A stretch of DNA of 7,228 nt. Origin: Muricomes sp. GTDB lineage: Bacteria > Bacillota > Clostridia > Lachnospirales > Lachnospiraceae. This document shows, one piece after another, positions 1 to 6,815 of the stretch. The position numbers and the translations under genes are program-made. Under the pieces are notes generated by a model. That model saw nothing but the letters and a program-made list of their open reading frames with translations. It had not been told where the DNA came from and searched no databases. Location: the NCBI GenBank assembly GCA_020024675.1, contig JAHHTM010000058.1:1-7228 (forward strand), read 5' to 3'. The number at the start of each line of letters is the position of its first letter. Within the stretch, counting starts at the first letter, position 1.

Positions 1-1852
1 GTGCATATATTTCGCTAGATTCGTCTTCAAACGTAATCAAATTTGAATACAACAATGAGCATTTTTGATAATTCAAATTGTTTCCATGCATGAAATACAG
101 ATACACCGATCTTGGAAGTGGTTTGCAAAATGATGATGCATCTAACGAAGCCATATAGTATTCATATAATTGTGCAATTTTAAGCTCCGACTCAACAGCC
201 TTTTCATACCATTTAAAATAACAATTATCAATACAGTTTCCTTTTACGAGAAGTGTACAAATAGCATTTAATATCATTGTCTCTTCATACATTTCATATG
301 CAAGGACAAGTGTATCGTATAAATGCCTGTCAAAGAACTTCAACTGGCTTGCAAGATTTGCAGTATATAATGCAAGTTCTTTTGTCATGAGCTTATATTT
401 AGCTGCAAAATGAAGCACACTTATTTCGAACTGGCCAAGTTTTTTCAACGATGTACTATTATCTCTAAAACACCGGAATGCTTCCAGATAGAAACAAATA
501 TTATTTGCTTTTTCTTCATAAAAATGCTGTTCTAAAACCCTCAATCGCTCACTGTATATCTTATATTCAGAATCTATATTTACGAGCATGCATAAAATCT
601 TCCAGCTATTCGGGTTTTTCATGTATGATTTTGAAAGTTCATCAGCGACTTTTCTCTGACCAATAGAATCATTACTCAAATAAGTTGTAAGGTAGAGATA
701 GTAAGAACTTAATTCGACATTTTTTCCAATTGCAAATCTGTTGTAATTGTAAGATTCTAAAATATACTTTGCCTCTTCAAAACGGCCTCCCATGAGACAA
801 ATATGTGCATGAACAAGAAGGTACCATTCATTAGATGAGTCTTTTTCTCTTAAACGTCCAATCTTTGCTATGGACTCTTCTGTCCATGTATTAAGATCCA
901 ATTTTCCTTCTTCAAACACAAGAAATCTTCTTAAAATACTTACAAATTCTTTGTCTGCATCACGATTTTCTTCTTCCCTTTGAATATCTTTTTCTACGAT
1001 CACTTCACATTCAAGAGATTCATATGGTGTTTCTAAAATTAGTTTTCCGTAATTACTTCCTCTATGAAGTTCTTTTTCCGTTATCAGGTACTCCAGATGA
1101 TAACTATTCCCTATAAACTCGTCAGTAGTAAATACCGCATTCTCAACGGACAGAAAATCTCCCTCTGTGCGAACTGTAATTGGAAGATACCCCCATGTAT
1201 TCTTCTTAACTACGAGGGTGGCTTTTCTTACATCATCCACTTCCATAAAGACACGATTATCTTCCTCTAGTGTAAGAAACAATTTCTCTTTCTGCTTACA
1301 TCCCACAAGAAATTCTTCTAATGCACTACGATCCAATTCCCATCTGCGCATATTTTCATAAAGTGCCTGTATTCTTTTTTCTTCATATTTTAATATCGTA
1401 TAAAAATCTCTGGATCTGAACAGCTTTTCAGCTTCTGCAGGATCTTTAAATGTAAGTTTTTTAAAATCCTCCAGGCTTTGAACCTTTCCATGACTTGTCA
1501 TAACAAATGGTTTCTCAATAATAGCTGTAAAAGCTATATCGTATTCACCACCATTACACACAATCGTAAATTTGCCTTTTTCTACATGGCCTGGTACAAG
1601 CCCTGTACCATCATATGTATAGTAAATATTAACCGGATTTCCATCAAAACCCTGTTCCTCACAGTGGATACGATATGAGGAAGAATACACCAGACCTCTT
1701 ATCGTTCCCTCTCCCTGATTTTGCAAAGAAAAACTTCCTTTATATAGTTCTCCCTCTCCCACACGCATTGTAATATGTGTTTCAGGGAATATGATATCCG
1801 GTTGTTGAATGTGAAAATCACCTTTTGCAAGACGTTTAATTTTATTCTTCAA
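1..1852 (-). CDS. Large DUF5717-like protein, N-terminal 617 codons (3' end off window)
   Basis: This is an uninterrupted minus-strand reading frame of 617 codons that leaves the window at position 1, so the C-terminus is unseen. I read the start as TTG at 1852: it has an AGGTGA ribosome site just upstream and gives an N-terminus MKNKIKRLAKGDF typical of the family. An in-frame GTG three codons earlier follows directly on a TAG stop and is less well placed. By memory of the family this is DUF5717, large proteins of Lachnospiraceae without known function. Residues about 20-120 and 185-290 are rich in beta-strand-like patterns (for example GELYKGSFSLQNQGEG near 34-49), suggesting two Ig-like sandwich modules. 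From about 300 the protein becomes helical and looks like TPR-type repeats (for example WYLLVHAHICLMGGRFEEAK near 343-362). I see no signal peptide or membrane segment in this part, so a cytoplasmic location is inferred. The frame is certain; the family name is from recall. Confidence 0.8.
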   Translation of the reverse strand, partial: MKNKIKRLAKGDFHIQQPDIIFPETHITMRVGEGELYKGSFSLQNQGEGTIRGLVYSSSYRIHCEEQGFDGNPVNIYYTYDGTGLVPGHVEKGKFTIVCNGGEYDIAFTAIIEKPFVMTSHGKVQSLEDFKKLTFKDPAEAEKLFRSRDFYTILKYEEKRIQALYENMRRWELDRSALEEFLVGCKQKEKLFLTLEEDNRVFMEVDDVRKATLVVKKNTWGYLPITVRTEGDFLSVENAVFTTDEFIGNSYHLEYLITEKELHRGSNYGKLILETPYESLECEVIVEKDIQREEENRDADKEFVSILRRFLVFEEGKLDLNTWTEESIAKIGRLREKDSSNEWYLLVHAHICLMGGRFEEAKYILESYNYNRFAIGKNVELSSYYLYLTTYLSNDSIGQRKVADELSKSYMKNPNSWKILCMLVNIDSEYKIYSERLRVLEQHFYEEKANNICFYLEAFRCFRDNSTSLKKLGQFEISVLHFAAKYKLMTKELALYTANLASQLKFFDRHLYDTLVLAYEMYEETMILNAICTLLVKGNCIDNCYFKWYEKAVESELKIAQLYEYYMASLDASSFCKPLPRSVYLYFMHGNNLNYQKCSLLYSNLITFEDESSEIYA

Positions 1853-1878
1853 ATTAGTCACCTACTCATCTTTTTTCA

Positions 1879-1906
1879 TTGCATTTTTACACAAGCACGC
1901 TATAAT
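1879..1906 (+). promoter_or_regulatory. Predicted sigma-A promoter for the CobD-like gene
   Basis: A TTGCAT -35 (1879-1884), 16-bp spacer and perfect TATAAT -10 (1901-1906) face the PLP-enzyme gene. Transcription would begin near 1913, leaving a leader of about 60 nt before the ATG at 1975. The -35 matches consensus at only three of six positions, so the call rests mainly on the -10. Confidence 0.55.
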
Positions 1907-1916
1907 AAATTATAGC
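1899..1916. promoter_or_regulatory. Perfect palindrome holding back-to-back -10 boxes
   Basis: GCTATAAT-AA-ATTATAGC is an 8-bp perfect inverted repeat with a 2-bp centre. Each arm contains a TATAAT hexamer, one reading right (1901-1906) and one reading left (1914-1909). The two genes it separates diverge, so a single element supplies both -10 boxes. Two polymerases could not occupy it together, so competition between the two promoters is the natural inference. A regulator binding the dyad would affect both genes, but no such regulator is identified here. Confidence 0.65.
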
Positions 1917-1938
1917 ATTAAATCGGTATTTCTTGCAA
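1909..1938 (-). promoter_or_regulatory. Predicted extended -10 promoter for the DUF5717-like gene
   Basis: On the minus strand TTGCAA (1938-1933), an 18-bp spacer and TATAAT (1914-1909) precede the DUF5717-like gene. The -10 is preceded by TGC, making an extended -10. Transcription would begin near 1902, giving a leader of about 50 nt. This looks the stronger of the two divergent promoters because the -35 matches at four of six positions and the -10 is extended. Confidence 0.6.
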
Positions 1939-1974
1939 TGATTGTTTAAAATAAATTGGAGGGGGATTGTATAC

Positions 1975-3069
1975 ATGAATACAAAACCAGAATTTCACGG
2001 AAGTGATCTTGAAAAAGTAGAAAAATACTATAATATACCTAAAGAAAATATTGTTTGCTTTGGCGGAAATGTAAATCCTTTGGGTCTTTCTGAAAACGTC
2101 AAAAACGCTCTCTGCGATCACCTGGACATTCTATCTTCTTACCCAGACAGAGAGTATACAGACCTCAGGAATTCTATCAGCAGCTATTGCCAGATTCCTG
2201 CAGACCATGTTCTTGTAGGAAATGGTTCTAGCGAACTCATTTCACTACTTATCGAGCAGCGTTTTCCAAAAAAGACTCTAATCTTAGGTCCAACTTACTC
2301 TGAATACAGCAGGGAACTTTCCTTTTCTAAAAGTGATACATCCTATTATTATCTAAATTCAGAACAAGATTTCACTTTAGACCTTTCTGATTTTTTTTCT
2401 GTTTTAAAAGAAGGTTTTGATCTGCTTATTCTTTGTAATCCAAATAATCCAACTTCTTCTGCCATCCTTAAAGATGACATGAAGAAAATACTGACTCTTT
2501 GTAAAGAACTTGGAACATTTGTGATGATCGATGAAACTTATGTCGAATTTGCTCCTGACATTCATTTAATTACCGCTGTCCCCCTTACCAATGACTTTGA
2601 TAATCTCATTGTATTAAGAGGTGTCTCCAAATTCTTTGCAGCACCTGGACTTAGACTCGGATACGCAATAACAAGCAATCTCTCATTTTTAAAGCGTGTT
2701 AAAGAAAGACAGATCCCATGGTCATTAAATAGTGTTGGTGCCTTTATCGGGGAACGATTATTTAAAGACAATGACTATATTACAAAAACCCGGGATCTGA
2801 TTCTTTCAGAACGTACCCGTATTTTTAAATTGCTCACATCTTTTCAACATCTAAAAGTATACAAACCATACGGGAACTTTTTCCTTGTTAAATTAACAAA
2901 AGACGAACTGACTGCTTTTGATTTGTTTGAGCTCTGCATAAAACAAGGTCTTATGATTCGTGACTGCTCTACTTTTCCACATCTTGATGGTGAATTTATC
3001 CGTTTTTGTATTATGCTTCCAGATGATAATACAAAATTACTTTCCATTCTCAAGGAATATGTAGGCTGA
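1975..3069 (+). CDS. CobD-like PLP-dependent aminotransferase-fold enzyme (threonine-phosphate decarboxylase / HisC-like)
   Basis: A complete 364-residue fold-type I PLP enzyme. The start is ATG 1975, with GGAGGGGG at 1958-1965 in front of it; a TTG at 1942 in the same frame would put that ribosome site inside the gene. Visible landmarks are the N-terminal H8-G and N32-x-N-P-L-G, G82-N-G-S-S-E for phosphate binding, N155-P-N-N-P-T, D186-E-T-Y and the Schiff-base lysine K219 in SKFFAAPGLRLGY. PWSLNS (248-253), IRDCSTFP (328-335) and R343 follow. The HG start, the NPLG motif, PWS-x-N and IRDC are features of CobD, which decarboxylates L-threonine O-3-phosphate to aminopropanol phosphate for the cobalamin nucleotide loop. 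HisC (histidinol-phosphate aminotransferase) is the close alternative. Length is about that of Salmonella CobD. The second position of the usual HGG is Ser here (HGS). No cob or his gene is adjacent, so the substrate is unproven; the fold is near certain. Confidence 0.9.
   Translation: MNTKPEFHGSDLEKVEKYYNIPKENIVCFGGNVNPLGLSENVKNALCDHLDILSSYPDREYTDLRNSISSYCQIPADHVLVGNGSSELISLLIEQRFPKKTLILGPTYSEYSRELSFSKSDTSYYYLNSEQDFTLDLSDFFSVLKEGFDLLILCNPNNPTSSAILKDDMKKILTLCKELGTFVMIDETYVEFAPDIHLITAVPLTNDFDNLIVLRGVSKFFAAPGLRLGYAITSNLSFLKRVKERQIPWSLNSVGAFIGERLFKDNDYITKTRDLILSERTRIFKLLTSFQHLKVYKPYGNFFLVKLTKDELTAFDLFELCIKQGLMIRDCSTFPHLDGEFIRFCIMLPDDNTKLLSILKEYVG
3004..3036. repeat. 11-bp perfect inverted repeat inside the 3' end of the CobD-like gene
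   Basis: TTTTGTATTAT (3004-3014) and ATAATACAAAA (3026-3036) are perfect reverse complements around an 11-nt loop. The repeat sits about 35 bp before the shared stop-codon junction. The stem has one G-C pair and no clean U-tract follows on either strand, so it is not a textbook intrinsic terminator. It could form a weak RNA hairpin, which matters only because no intergenic terminator exists between the two converging genes. Chance is a fair explanation in sequence this AT-rich. Confidence 0.5.
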
Positions 3070-4392
3070 TCATTTTTCGTGCATAATACGCCGTCCTTTT
3101 TTGAAATAAAAATATATTGCTATAAAGATCGTGGTAACTTCTGCAAATGGCATTGTCATCCACACTCCATTTATTCCAATAATTTTTGGCAATATGAATA
3201 TGTAGATTACCACAAATATTAGTGATCGAAGCGTGGATATGATTGCCGATGTCAGTCCATCTCCTACTGCTGTAAAATAACTGGACAAAAATACATTTAC
3301 ACCAATAAAGATAAATTCCGGAGAAAAAACAGCAAGTGCTTCCACCGTAAGATCATGAACATATCCACTACCTGCGAACAAGCTTACAATAAATTCACCC
3401 CCCACATATAATGTTGTCAAGATCATTATTGCTGTAATTGCGATTGTAATAAAACTATATCGAACCGTTTCTTTTATCTTTTTCTTGTTACCAGCCCCTA
3501 AATTATAGCTGATAACAGGAGCAGATGCTACCGCTATCCCCATATAAAAGGCAATAAAGAAATAATAGATATACATGATGATTGTTACTGCCGCCACTCC
3601 ATCTTCTCCAAAAGAACGAATGATAATAATATTAAACAGAAATGTCGTAATTCCAGTCGAAAATTCAGTCAGCATTTCGCTACTGCCATTGGTGCAGCAT
3701 TTCCAGAAGACTGCCTTATCAAATACAGGTCTTTCGAATCGTATTGTACTATATTTTAAAAAGTAACCCCCTCCTATAATCGCACTTACACTGATGGATG
3801 CAATTGTTCCCAATGCTGCGCCAAATGTTCCTAATCTCAAAATCCCAACCGCAATATAATCAAACAAAACGTTTAATACAATTCCTAAAAAAGACATTAC
3901 AAAACATACTTTAGGATTTCCATCTGTTCGCACCATATATTCAAAAAATAGCTTAAATGCCATAGGGAGTGTTCCCAAAAATGTAACAAACGCATATGGA
4001 AGAACATGTTTCATAAGAATCTCGCTTGCTCCAAGCCATGTGGCGATTGGTTCTAAAAACACAATTCCTACCACTGTAAAAGCAATTGAAAATCCCAGCA
4101 ATACAATCGACACCATACTAAATATCTCATTGGCTTTTTTCATCTCACCTCTTCCCATGTGTTCCCCTATAATTGCTCCTGAACCAGTTGCTAACATTAC
4201 GGAAACACCAAAAACAACACATGTCAAAGGAATTACGATGTTAATACCTGCAAGAGCATTGGCTCCTGCATATCTGGATACAAAAAAACCATCTATCGTA
4301 GTATAGAACGATAAAAAAACCATTGTTAATACAGATGGCAATAAATATTTTATAAACTGTGCAAAGCTCATCTTTTTTGTAAATACATTCAT
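3070..4392 (-). CDS. MATE family multidrug efflux transporter (MepA-like)
   Basis: A complete 440-residue, very hydrophobic protein with about twelve membrane segments arranged as two MatE halves (roughly 15-210 and 235-430). Family marks include D34 in the first membrane helix (TTIDGFFVSRYAG), RTDGNPK at 155-161, LNVLFDYI ending helix five, and APVISYNLGAGN at 291-302 in the second half. The charged tail KKGRRIMHEK is cytoplasmic-like. MATE pumps export cationic drugs, dyes or metabolites across the cell membrane in exchange for Na+ or H+; which ion and substrate apply here cannot be read. The start ATG has AAGGAG (4405-4400) seven bases upstream. The gene diverges from a BmrR-like MerR regulator, and its promoter has the 19-bp spacer typical of MerR activation, so it is almost certainly that regulator's target. 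Its stop codon abuts the stop of the CobD-like gene with no gap. Confidence 0.95.
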   Translation of the reverse strand: MNVFTKKMSFAQFIKYLLPSVLTMVFLSFYTTIDGFFVSRYAGANALAGINIVIPLTCVVFGVSVMLATGSGAIIGEHMGRGEMKKANEIFSMVSIVLLGFSIAFTVVGIVFLEPIATWLGASEILMKHVLPYAFVTFLGTLPMAFKLFFEYMVRTDGNPKVCFVMSFLGIVLNVLFDYIAVGILRLGTFGAALGTIASISVSAIIGGGYFLKYSTIRFERPVFDKAVFWKCCTNGSSEMLTEFSTGITTFLFNIIIIRSFGEDGVAAVTIIMYIYYFFIAFYMGIAVASAPVISYNLGAGNKKKIKETVRYSFITIAITAIMILTTLYVGGEFIVSLFAGSGYVHDLTVEALAVFSPEFIFIGVNVFLSSYFTAVGDGLTSAIISTLRSLIFVVIYIFILPKIIGINGVWMTMPFAEVTTIFIAIYFYFKKGRRIMHEK

Positions 4393-4403
4393 TTTTATTC
4401 TCC

Positions 4404-4432
4404 TTGCAAATTATTCTTATATTTCATAAAAT
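4404..4432 (+). promoter_or_regulatory. Predicted promoter of the merR gene
   Basis: TTGCAA (4404-4409), a 17-bp spacer and TAAAAT (4427-4432) face the regulator gene. The start point would be near 4439, at the left edge of the operator dyad. The -10 overlaps the -10 of the MATE promoter on the other strand, and the -35 overlaps the MATE ribosome site, so the two transcription units are packed into 81 bp. Confidence 0.55.
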
Positions 4433-4458
4433 AAAGTATATAGTAACTATAAGGTCAA
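4428..4458 (-). promoter_or_regulatory. MerR-type promoter of the MATE gene (19-bp spacer)
   Basis: On the minus strand TTGACC (4458-4453) and TATTTT (4433-4428) are separated by exactly 19 bp, two more than optimal. This long spacer is the hallmark of promoters that MerR-family activators switch on by twisting the DNA. Transcription would start near 4421, with a leader of about 29 nt. The -35 lies directly before the ribosome site of merR. Confidence 0.8.
4439..4451. promoter_or_regulatory. MerR operator dyad
   Basis: TATAGT-A-ACTATA is a perfect 6-bp inverted repeat around one base, lying within the 19-bp spacer of the MATE promoter. This is where MerR-family dimers sit. It also covers the predicted transcription start of merR on the other strand, so bound regulator could repress its own gene. 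Binding by the adjacent regulator is inference from position and family habit. Confidence 0.75.
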
Positions 4459-4473
4459 GAGGAGATTTACATA

Positions 4474-5301
4474 ATGGATAATTTATTTTCAATTGGTGAG
4501 CTTGCAAAATTTCAAAACATTTCTAAACAAACACTTATTTTTTATGATAAGATCGATCTTTTTAAACCTAGCTATGTGGATCCAGAAAATGGCTATCGCT
4601 ATTATACCTCTAGTCAGCTCGACTATCTTGACACGATTCTGATCATGAAAAAAATTGGGTTCTCGCTAAAAGAAATCAAAAATCATATAAAAAATTATAC
4701 AACAGAAAATAGTCTCGCTTTTTTAAATCGACAACTTACTGTGATCAACGATAAAATTCAAGAATTGTCCCTCATAAAAAGTCGCGTTCAACATCGATGT
4801 GAGGAAATCAAAAAAGCTTATGAAACCGCCTCTTCCGTTCCTGAAATCCGGCAAATCGAAGATTCCTACATTTTATATCACAGTATAAAGCCGCCTTTTG
4901 ATATGAAAGAAATCAGTCTTGCGACCAAAAAATGTTATGCGCAGTCTTCAGCCTATAATCTTCCTGTCTTTTTGCAATGTGGTGTTTCAGTTCCTCTTGC
5001 GCACATTAACAGCGGAGATTATACAAAAGCATCCCTTGCTTTTCTTATGACCGAAAACACTTCTCTTGTCTCTAACATAAGGAAACTTCCTTCTGGACTT
5101 ACTGTAAGTTTCTGCCATTTTGGGAATTATTATTCTTCTATAGCAGATTCCTATCGAACACTCCTTACGTTTTGTGATGAGCAACATTTAGAAATAATCT
5201 CAGATTCTTATGAATTTTGTATTAATGATTATATTACTTCTAAAAACGAAGAGGAATTTATTACCAAAATCATGTTTTATGTCAAAAAAACCAACAAATA
5301 A
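4474..5301 (+). CDS. MerR family transcriptional regulator, BmrR-like, with GyrI-like effector domain
   Basis: A complete 275-residue regulator. The start ATG follows GAGGAG at 4459-4464. Residues 1-70 are the winged helix-turn-helix, with the family marks SIGELAKFQNIS, TLIFYDKIDLFKP and GYRYYTSSQL. Residues about 75-115 form the long dimerisation helix (NRQLTVINDKIQELSLIKSR). Residues about 125-272 form a GyrI/SOUL-like drug-binding domain. The stretch ISDSYEF near 242-248 aligns by eye with the BmrR segment that holds its cation-binding Glu253, so E247 is probably the equivalent acidic residue and cationic drugs are likely inducers. In this family the dimer binds the long-spacer promoter and activates the neighbouring pump gene when a drug binds. 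Divergent placement from the MATE gene supports this. No N-terminal cysteine metal-binding pattern is seen, so a metal sensor is unlikely. Confidence 0.93.
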   Translation: MDNLFSIGELAKFQNISKQTLIFYDKIDLFKPSYVDPENGYRYYTSSQLDYLDTILIMKKIGFSLKEIKNHIKNYTTENSLAFLNRQLTVINDKIQELSLIKSRVQHRCEEIKKAYETASSVPEIRQIEDSYILYHSIKPPFDMKEISLATKKCYAQSSAYNLPVFLQCGVSVPLAHINSGDYTKASLAFLMTENTSLVSNIRKLPSGLTVSFCHFGNYYSSIADSYRTLLTFCDEQHLEIISDSYEFCINDYITSKNEEEFITKIMFYVKKTNK

Positions 5302-5394
5302 TACGCTTTATTCCTTGACATTCTGTGGTTGTTATCGTTTTTTTCAAAAAATTTAGATTATTCTGCAAAATAGCTGTTGTTGTTTTTTGATTTA

Positions 5395-5409
5395 TGTTAT
5401 AATAATAAC
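5395..5409 (+). promoter_or_regulatory. Extended -10 promoter element upstream of pduS
   Basis: TGTTATAAT (5395-5403) is a perfect extended -10. No good -35 lies 16-18 bp upstream; TTGTTG at 5377-5382 is the nearest, with a 15-bp spacer. The start would be near 5410, giving a leader of about 40 nt. The -10 lies within an inverted repeat GTTAT-AATA-ATAAC (5396-5409), which may be a regulator site or chance. The poor -35 would suit a promoter that needs an activator, as expected for a substrate-induced microcompartment operon, but that is inference. Confidence 0.6.
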
Positions 5410-5451
5410 GTATTTAAGTATAGCCAGAATCAATGAATGGAGAATAACGCT

Positions 5452-6801
5452 ATGAATTTAATCGAAACAGTAAAAGGAGCCGGTATTGTAGGAGCCGGTG
5501 GGGCAGGATTTCCTACACACATAAAGTTGAACACAAAGGCTGAGTATTTCATTGTTAACGCTGCCGAGTGTGAACCATTGATTGAGACAGACAAATTTTT
5601 ATGTAGAACATTTGCAGATGAATTGATCAAGGGAATCACTTACATTGCAGACCATTTGCAGGCACCAAAGCGTTACATTGCATTGAAAGCTAAATACAAA
5701 GCTGAGATTGCTGCATTACAGGAAGCTATTGATAAAAATAATGCAAACATCGAAATTTTCCCAATGAGAACTTACTACCCTGCAGGAGATGAGCAGATTA
5801 TTGTTCAGCAGGTAACAGGCAAAACCGTTCCTGAGCGTGGAATTCCAATTGAAGTAGGCGCTGTTGTAGACAACGTTGGAACTGTTCTTGGAATTTACCA
5901 GGCAATTACAGACAACAAGAAAGTTTCAGACAAATATCTTTCTGTTGTAGGTGAAGTAAAAGAACCTATTATGTTAAAAGTTCCTATCGGAACATCAATC
6001 AGAGAATGTATCCAGGCTGCTGAACCAAAGATTTCTGATTATGCCATCATTATGGGTGGACCTATGATGGGAAAAGTCTTCTACGAAGAAAAAGACATTG
6101 ACAAACAGATTGTTACAAAAACAACTGGTAACGTTATTGTTCTTCCAAAAGACCATTACCTTATTAAAAAAGTTCAAGCACCAATTGAGAGATTAAAACA
6201 TCAGGCTAAGAGTGCCTGTATCCAGTGCCGCATGTGTACAGATCTTTGTCCACGTTTCCAGACAGGACATAACATGACTCCACACCTTGTTATGCGTAAC
6301 TTGTGGCGTGAAGATTTTGTTGAATCAAACGAAGAATTCACAAAATATTTTGGAACTGCAGCAAATTGTTCAAGCTGTGGTGTTTGTGAGATGTTCTCAT
6401 GTCCTATGGGACTTTCTCCAAGAAAAGTCAATGATTACATGAAAGGCAAATTAAGAGAAAGAGGAATTCAGGTTGATAAAACACCAAACCCAGTGGCAAG
6501 ACCTACTATTGATATGAACCGTATTCCTACAGATCGTCTGATTGCAAGACTTGGTCTTTCTCAGTACAACGGCCTTCATGCTCACGAACTTAAAGAAATA
6601 CTTCCAAAAGAAGTATTTATTCCAATGTCTATGCACATTGGTAAACCTGCAACTCCGATCGTAAATGTTGGTGATGTAGTACATAAAGACGACTTGATCG
6701 GACAGGCTGATGAAAAAGCTTTATCCGCAAATATCCATGCAAGTGTAAACGGAACAGTAGCTGAAGTAACACCAGCAGGTATCAGAATTAATGTAAACTA
6801 A
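5452..6801 (+). CDS. pduS: PduS-like microcompartment flavin / Fe-S reductase (RnfC-like)
   Basis: A complete 449-residue protein. I chose ATG 5452, nine bases after GGAG (5439-5442); an in-frame ATG at 5437 would overlap that site. Residues 9-20 (GAGIVGAGGAGF) and VNAAECEPL (35-43) mark the RnfC/complex I 51-kDa-like FMN/NADH-binding domain. An SLBB-like region spans about 160-210. Two [4Fe-4S] motifs follow: C256, C259, C262, C266 (CxxCxxCxxxCP) and C306, C309, C312, C317 (CxxCxxCxxxxC). The C-terminal 60 residues look like a barrel-sandwich hybrid domain. PduS of Salmonella is a cobalamin reductase that keeps the B12 cofactor of diol dehydratase active; homologues also occur in glycyl-radical microcompartments as general electron carriers. 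The neighbouring PduT-like shell protein supports this role and separates it from RnfC of the membrane Rnf complex, as no rnfD, G, E, A or B gene follows. The physiological electron donor and acceptor are not shown. Confidence 0.92.
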   Translation: MNLIETVKGAGIVGAGGAGFPTHIKLNTKAEYFIVNAAECEPLIETDKFLCRTFADELIKGITYIADHLQAPKRYIALKAKYKAEIAALQEAIDKNNANIEIFPMRTYYPAGDEQIIVQQVTGKTVPERGIPIEVGAVVDNVGTVLGIYQAITDNKKVSDKYLSVVGEVKEPIMLKVPIGTSIRECIQAAEPKISDYAIIMGGPMMGKVFYEEKDIDKQIVTKTTGNVIVLPKDHYLIKKVQAPIERLKHQAKSACIQCRMCTDLCPRFQTGHNMTPHLVMRNLWREDFVESNEEFTKYFGTAANCSSCGVCEMFSCPMGLSPRKVNDYMKGKLRERGIQVDKTPNPVARPTIDMNRIPTDRLIARLGLSQYNGLHAHELKEILPKEVFIPMSMHIGKPATPIVNVGDVVHKDDLIGQADEKALSANIHASVNGTVAEVTPAGIRINVN

Positions 6802-6815
6802 TGGAGGAATCGAAA

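Noticed and set aside
478..1678. Short plus-strand open frames of 60-70 codons opposite the DUF5717-like gene
   Set aside because: They have no recognisable homology or domain pattern and lie antisense to a continuous long coding frame.
1942..1974. TTG at 1942 as an upstream start for the CobD-like gene
   Set aside because: The extra 11 codons would contain the strong GGAGGGGG ribosome site that serves ATG 1975, and CobD-like proteins normally begin just before the HG motif.
5315..5320. Perfect TTGACA -35 hexamer after merR
   Set aside because: Seventeen bases downstream there is only a T-run, with no -10-like hexamer at usable spacing, so it is probably a chance match.
5329..5343. Possible CcpA cre site upstream of pduS
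   Set aside because: It fits the degenerate cre consensus only with at least two mismatches at conserved positions, and the right half is a T-run. It is too weak to call without footprinting or comparative data.
5320..5389. Loose direct repeats (ATTCTG and GTTGTT...GTTTTTT occurring twice) between merR and pduS
   Set aside because: The spacing between the shared blocks differs in the two copies (8 versus 16 bp) and the blocks are low-complexity, so they do not make a convincing operator pair.
5437..5451. ATG at 5437 as the start of pduS
   Set aside because: It overlaps the GGAG ribosome site at 5439-5442 and has no ribosome site of its own; ATG 5452 has proper spacing and gives a family-like N-terminus.
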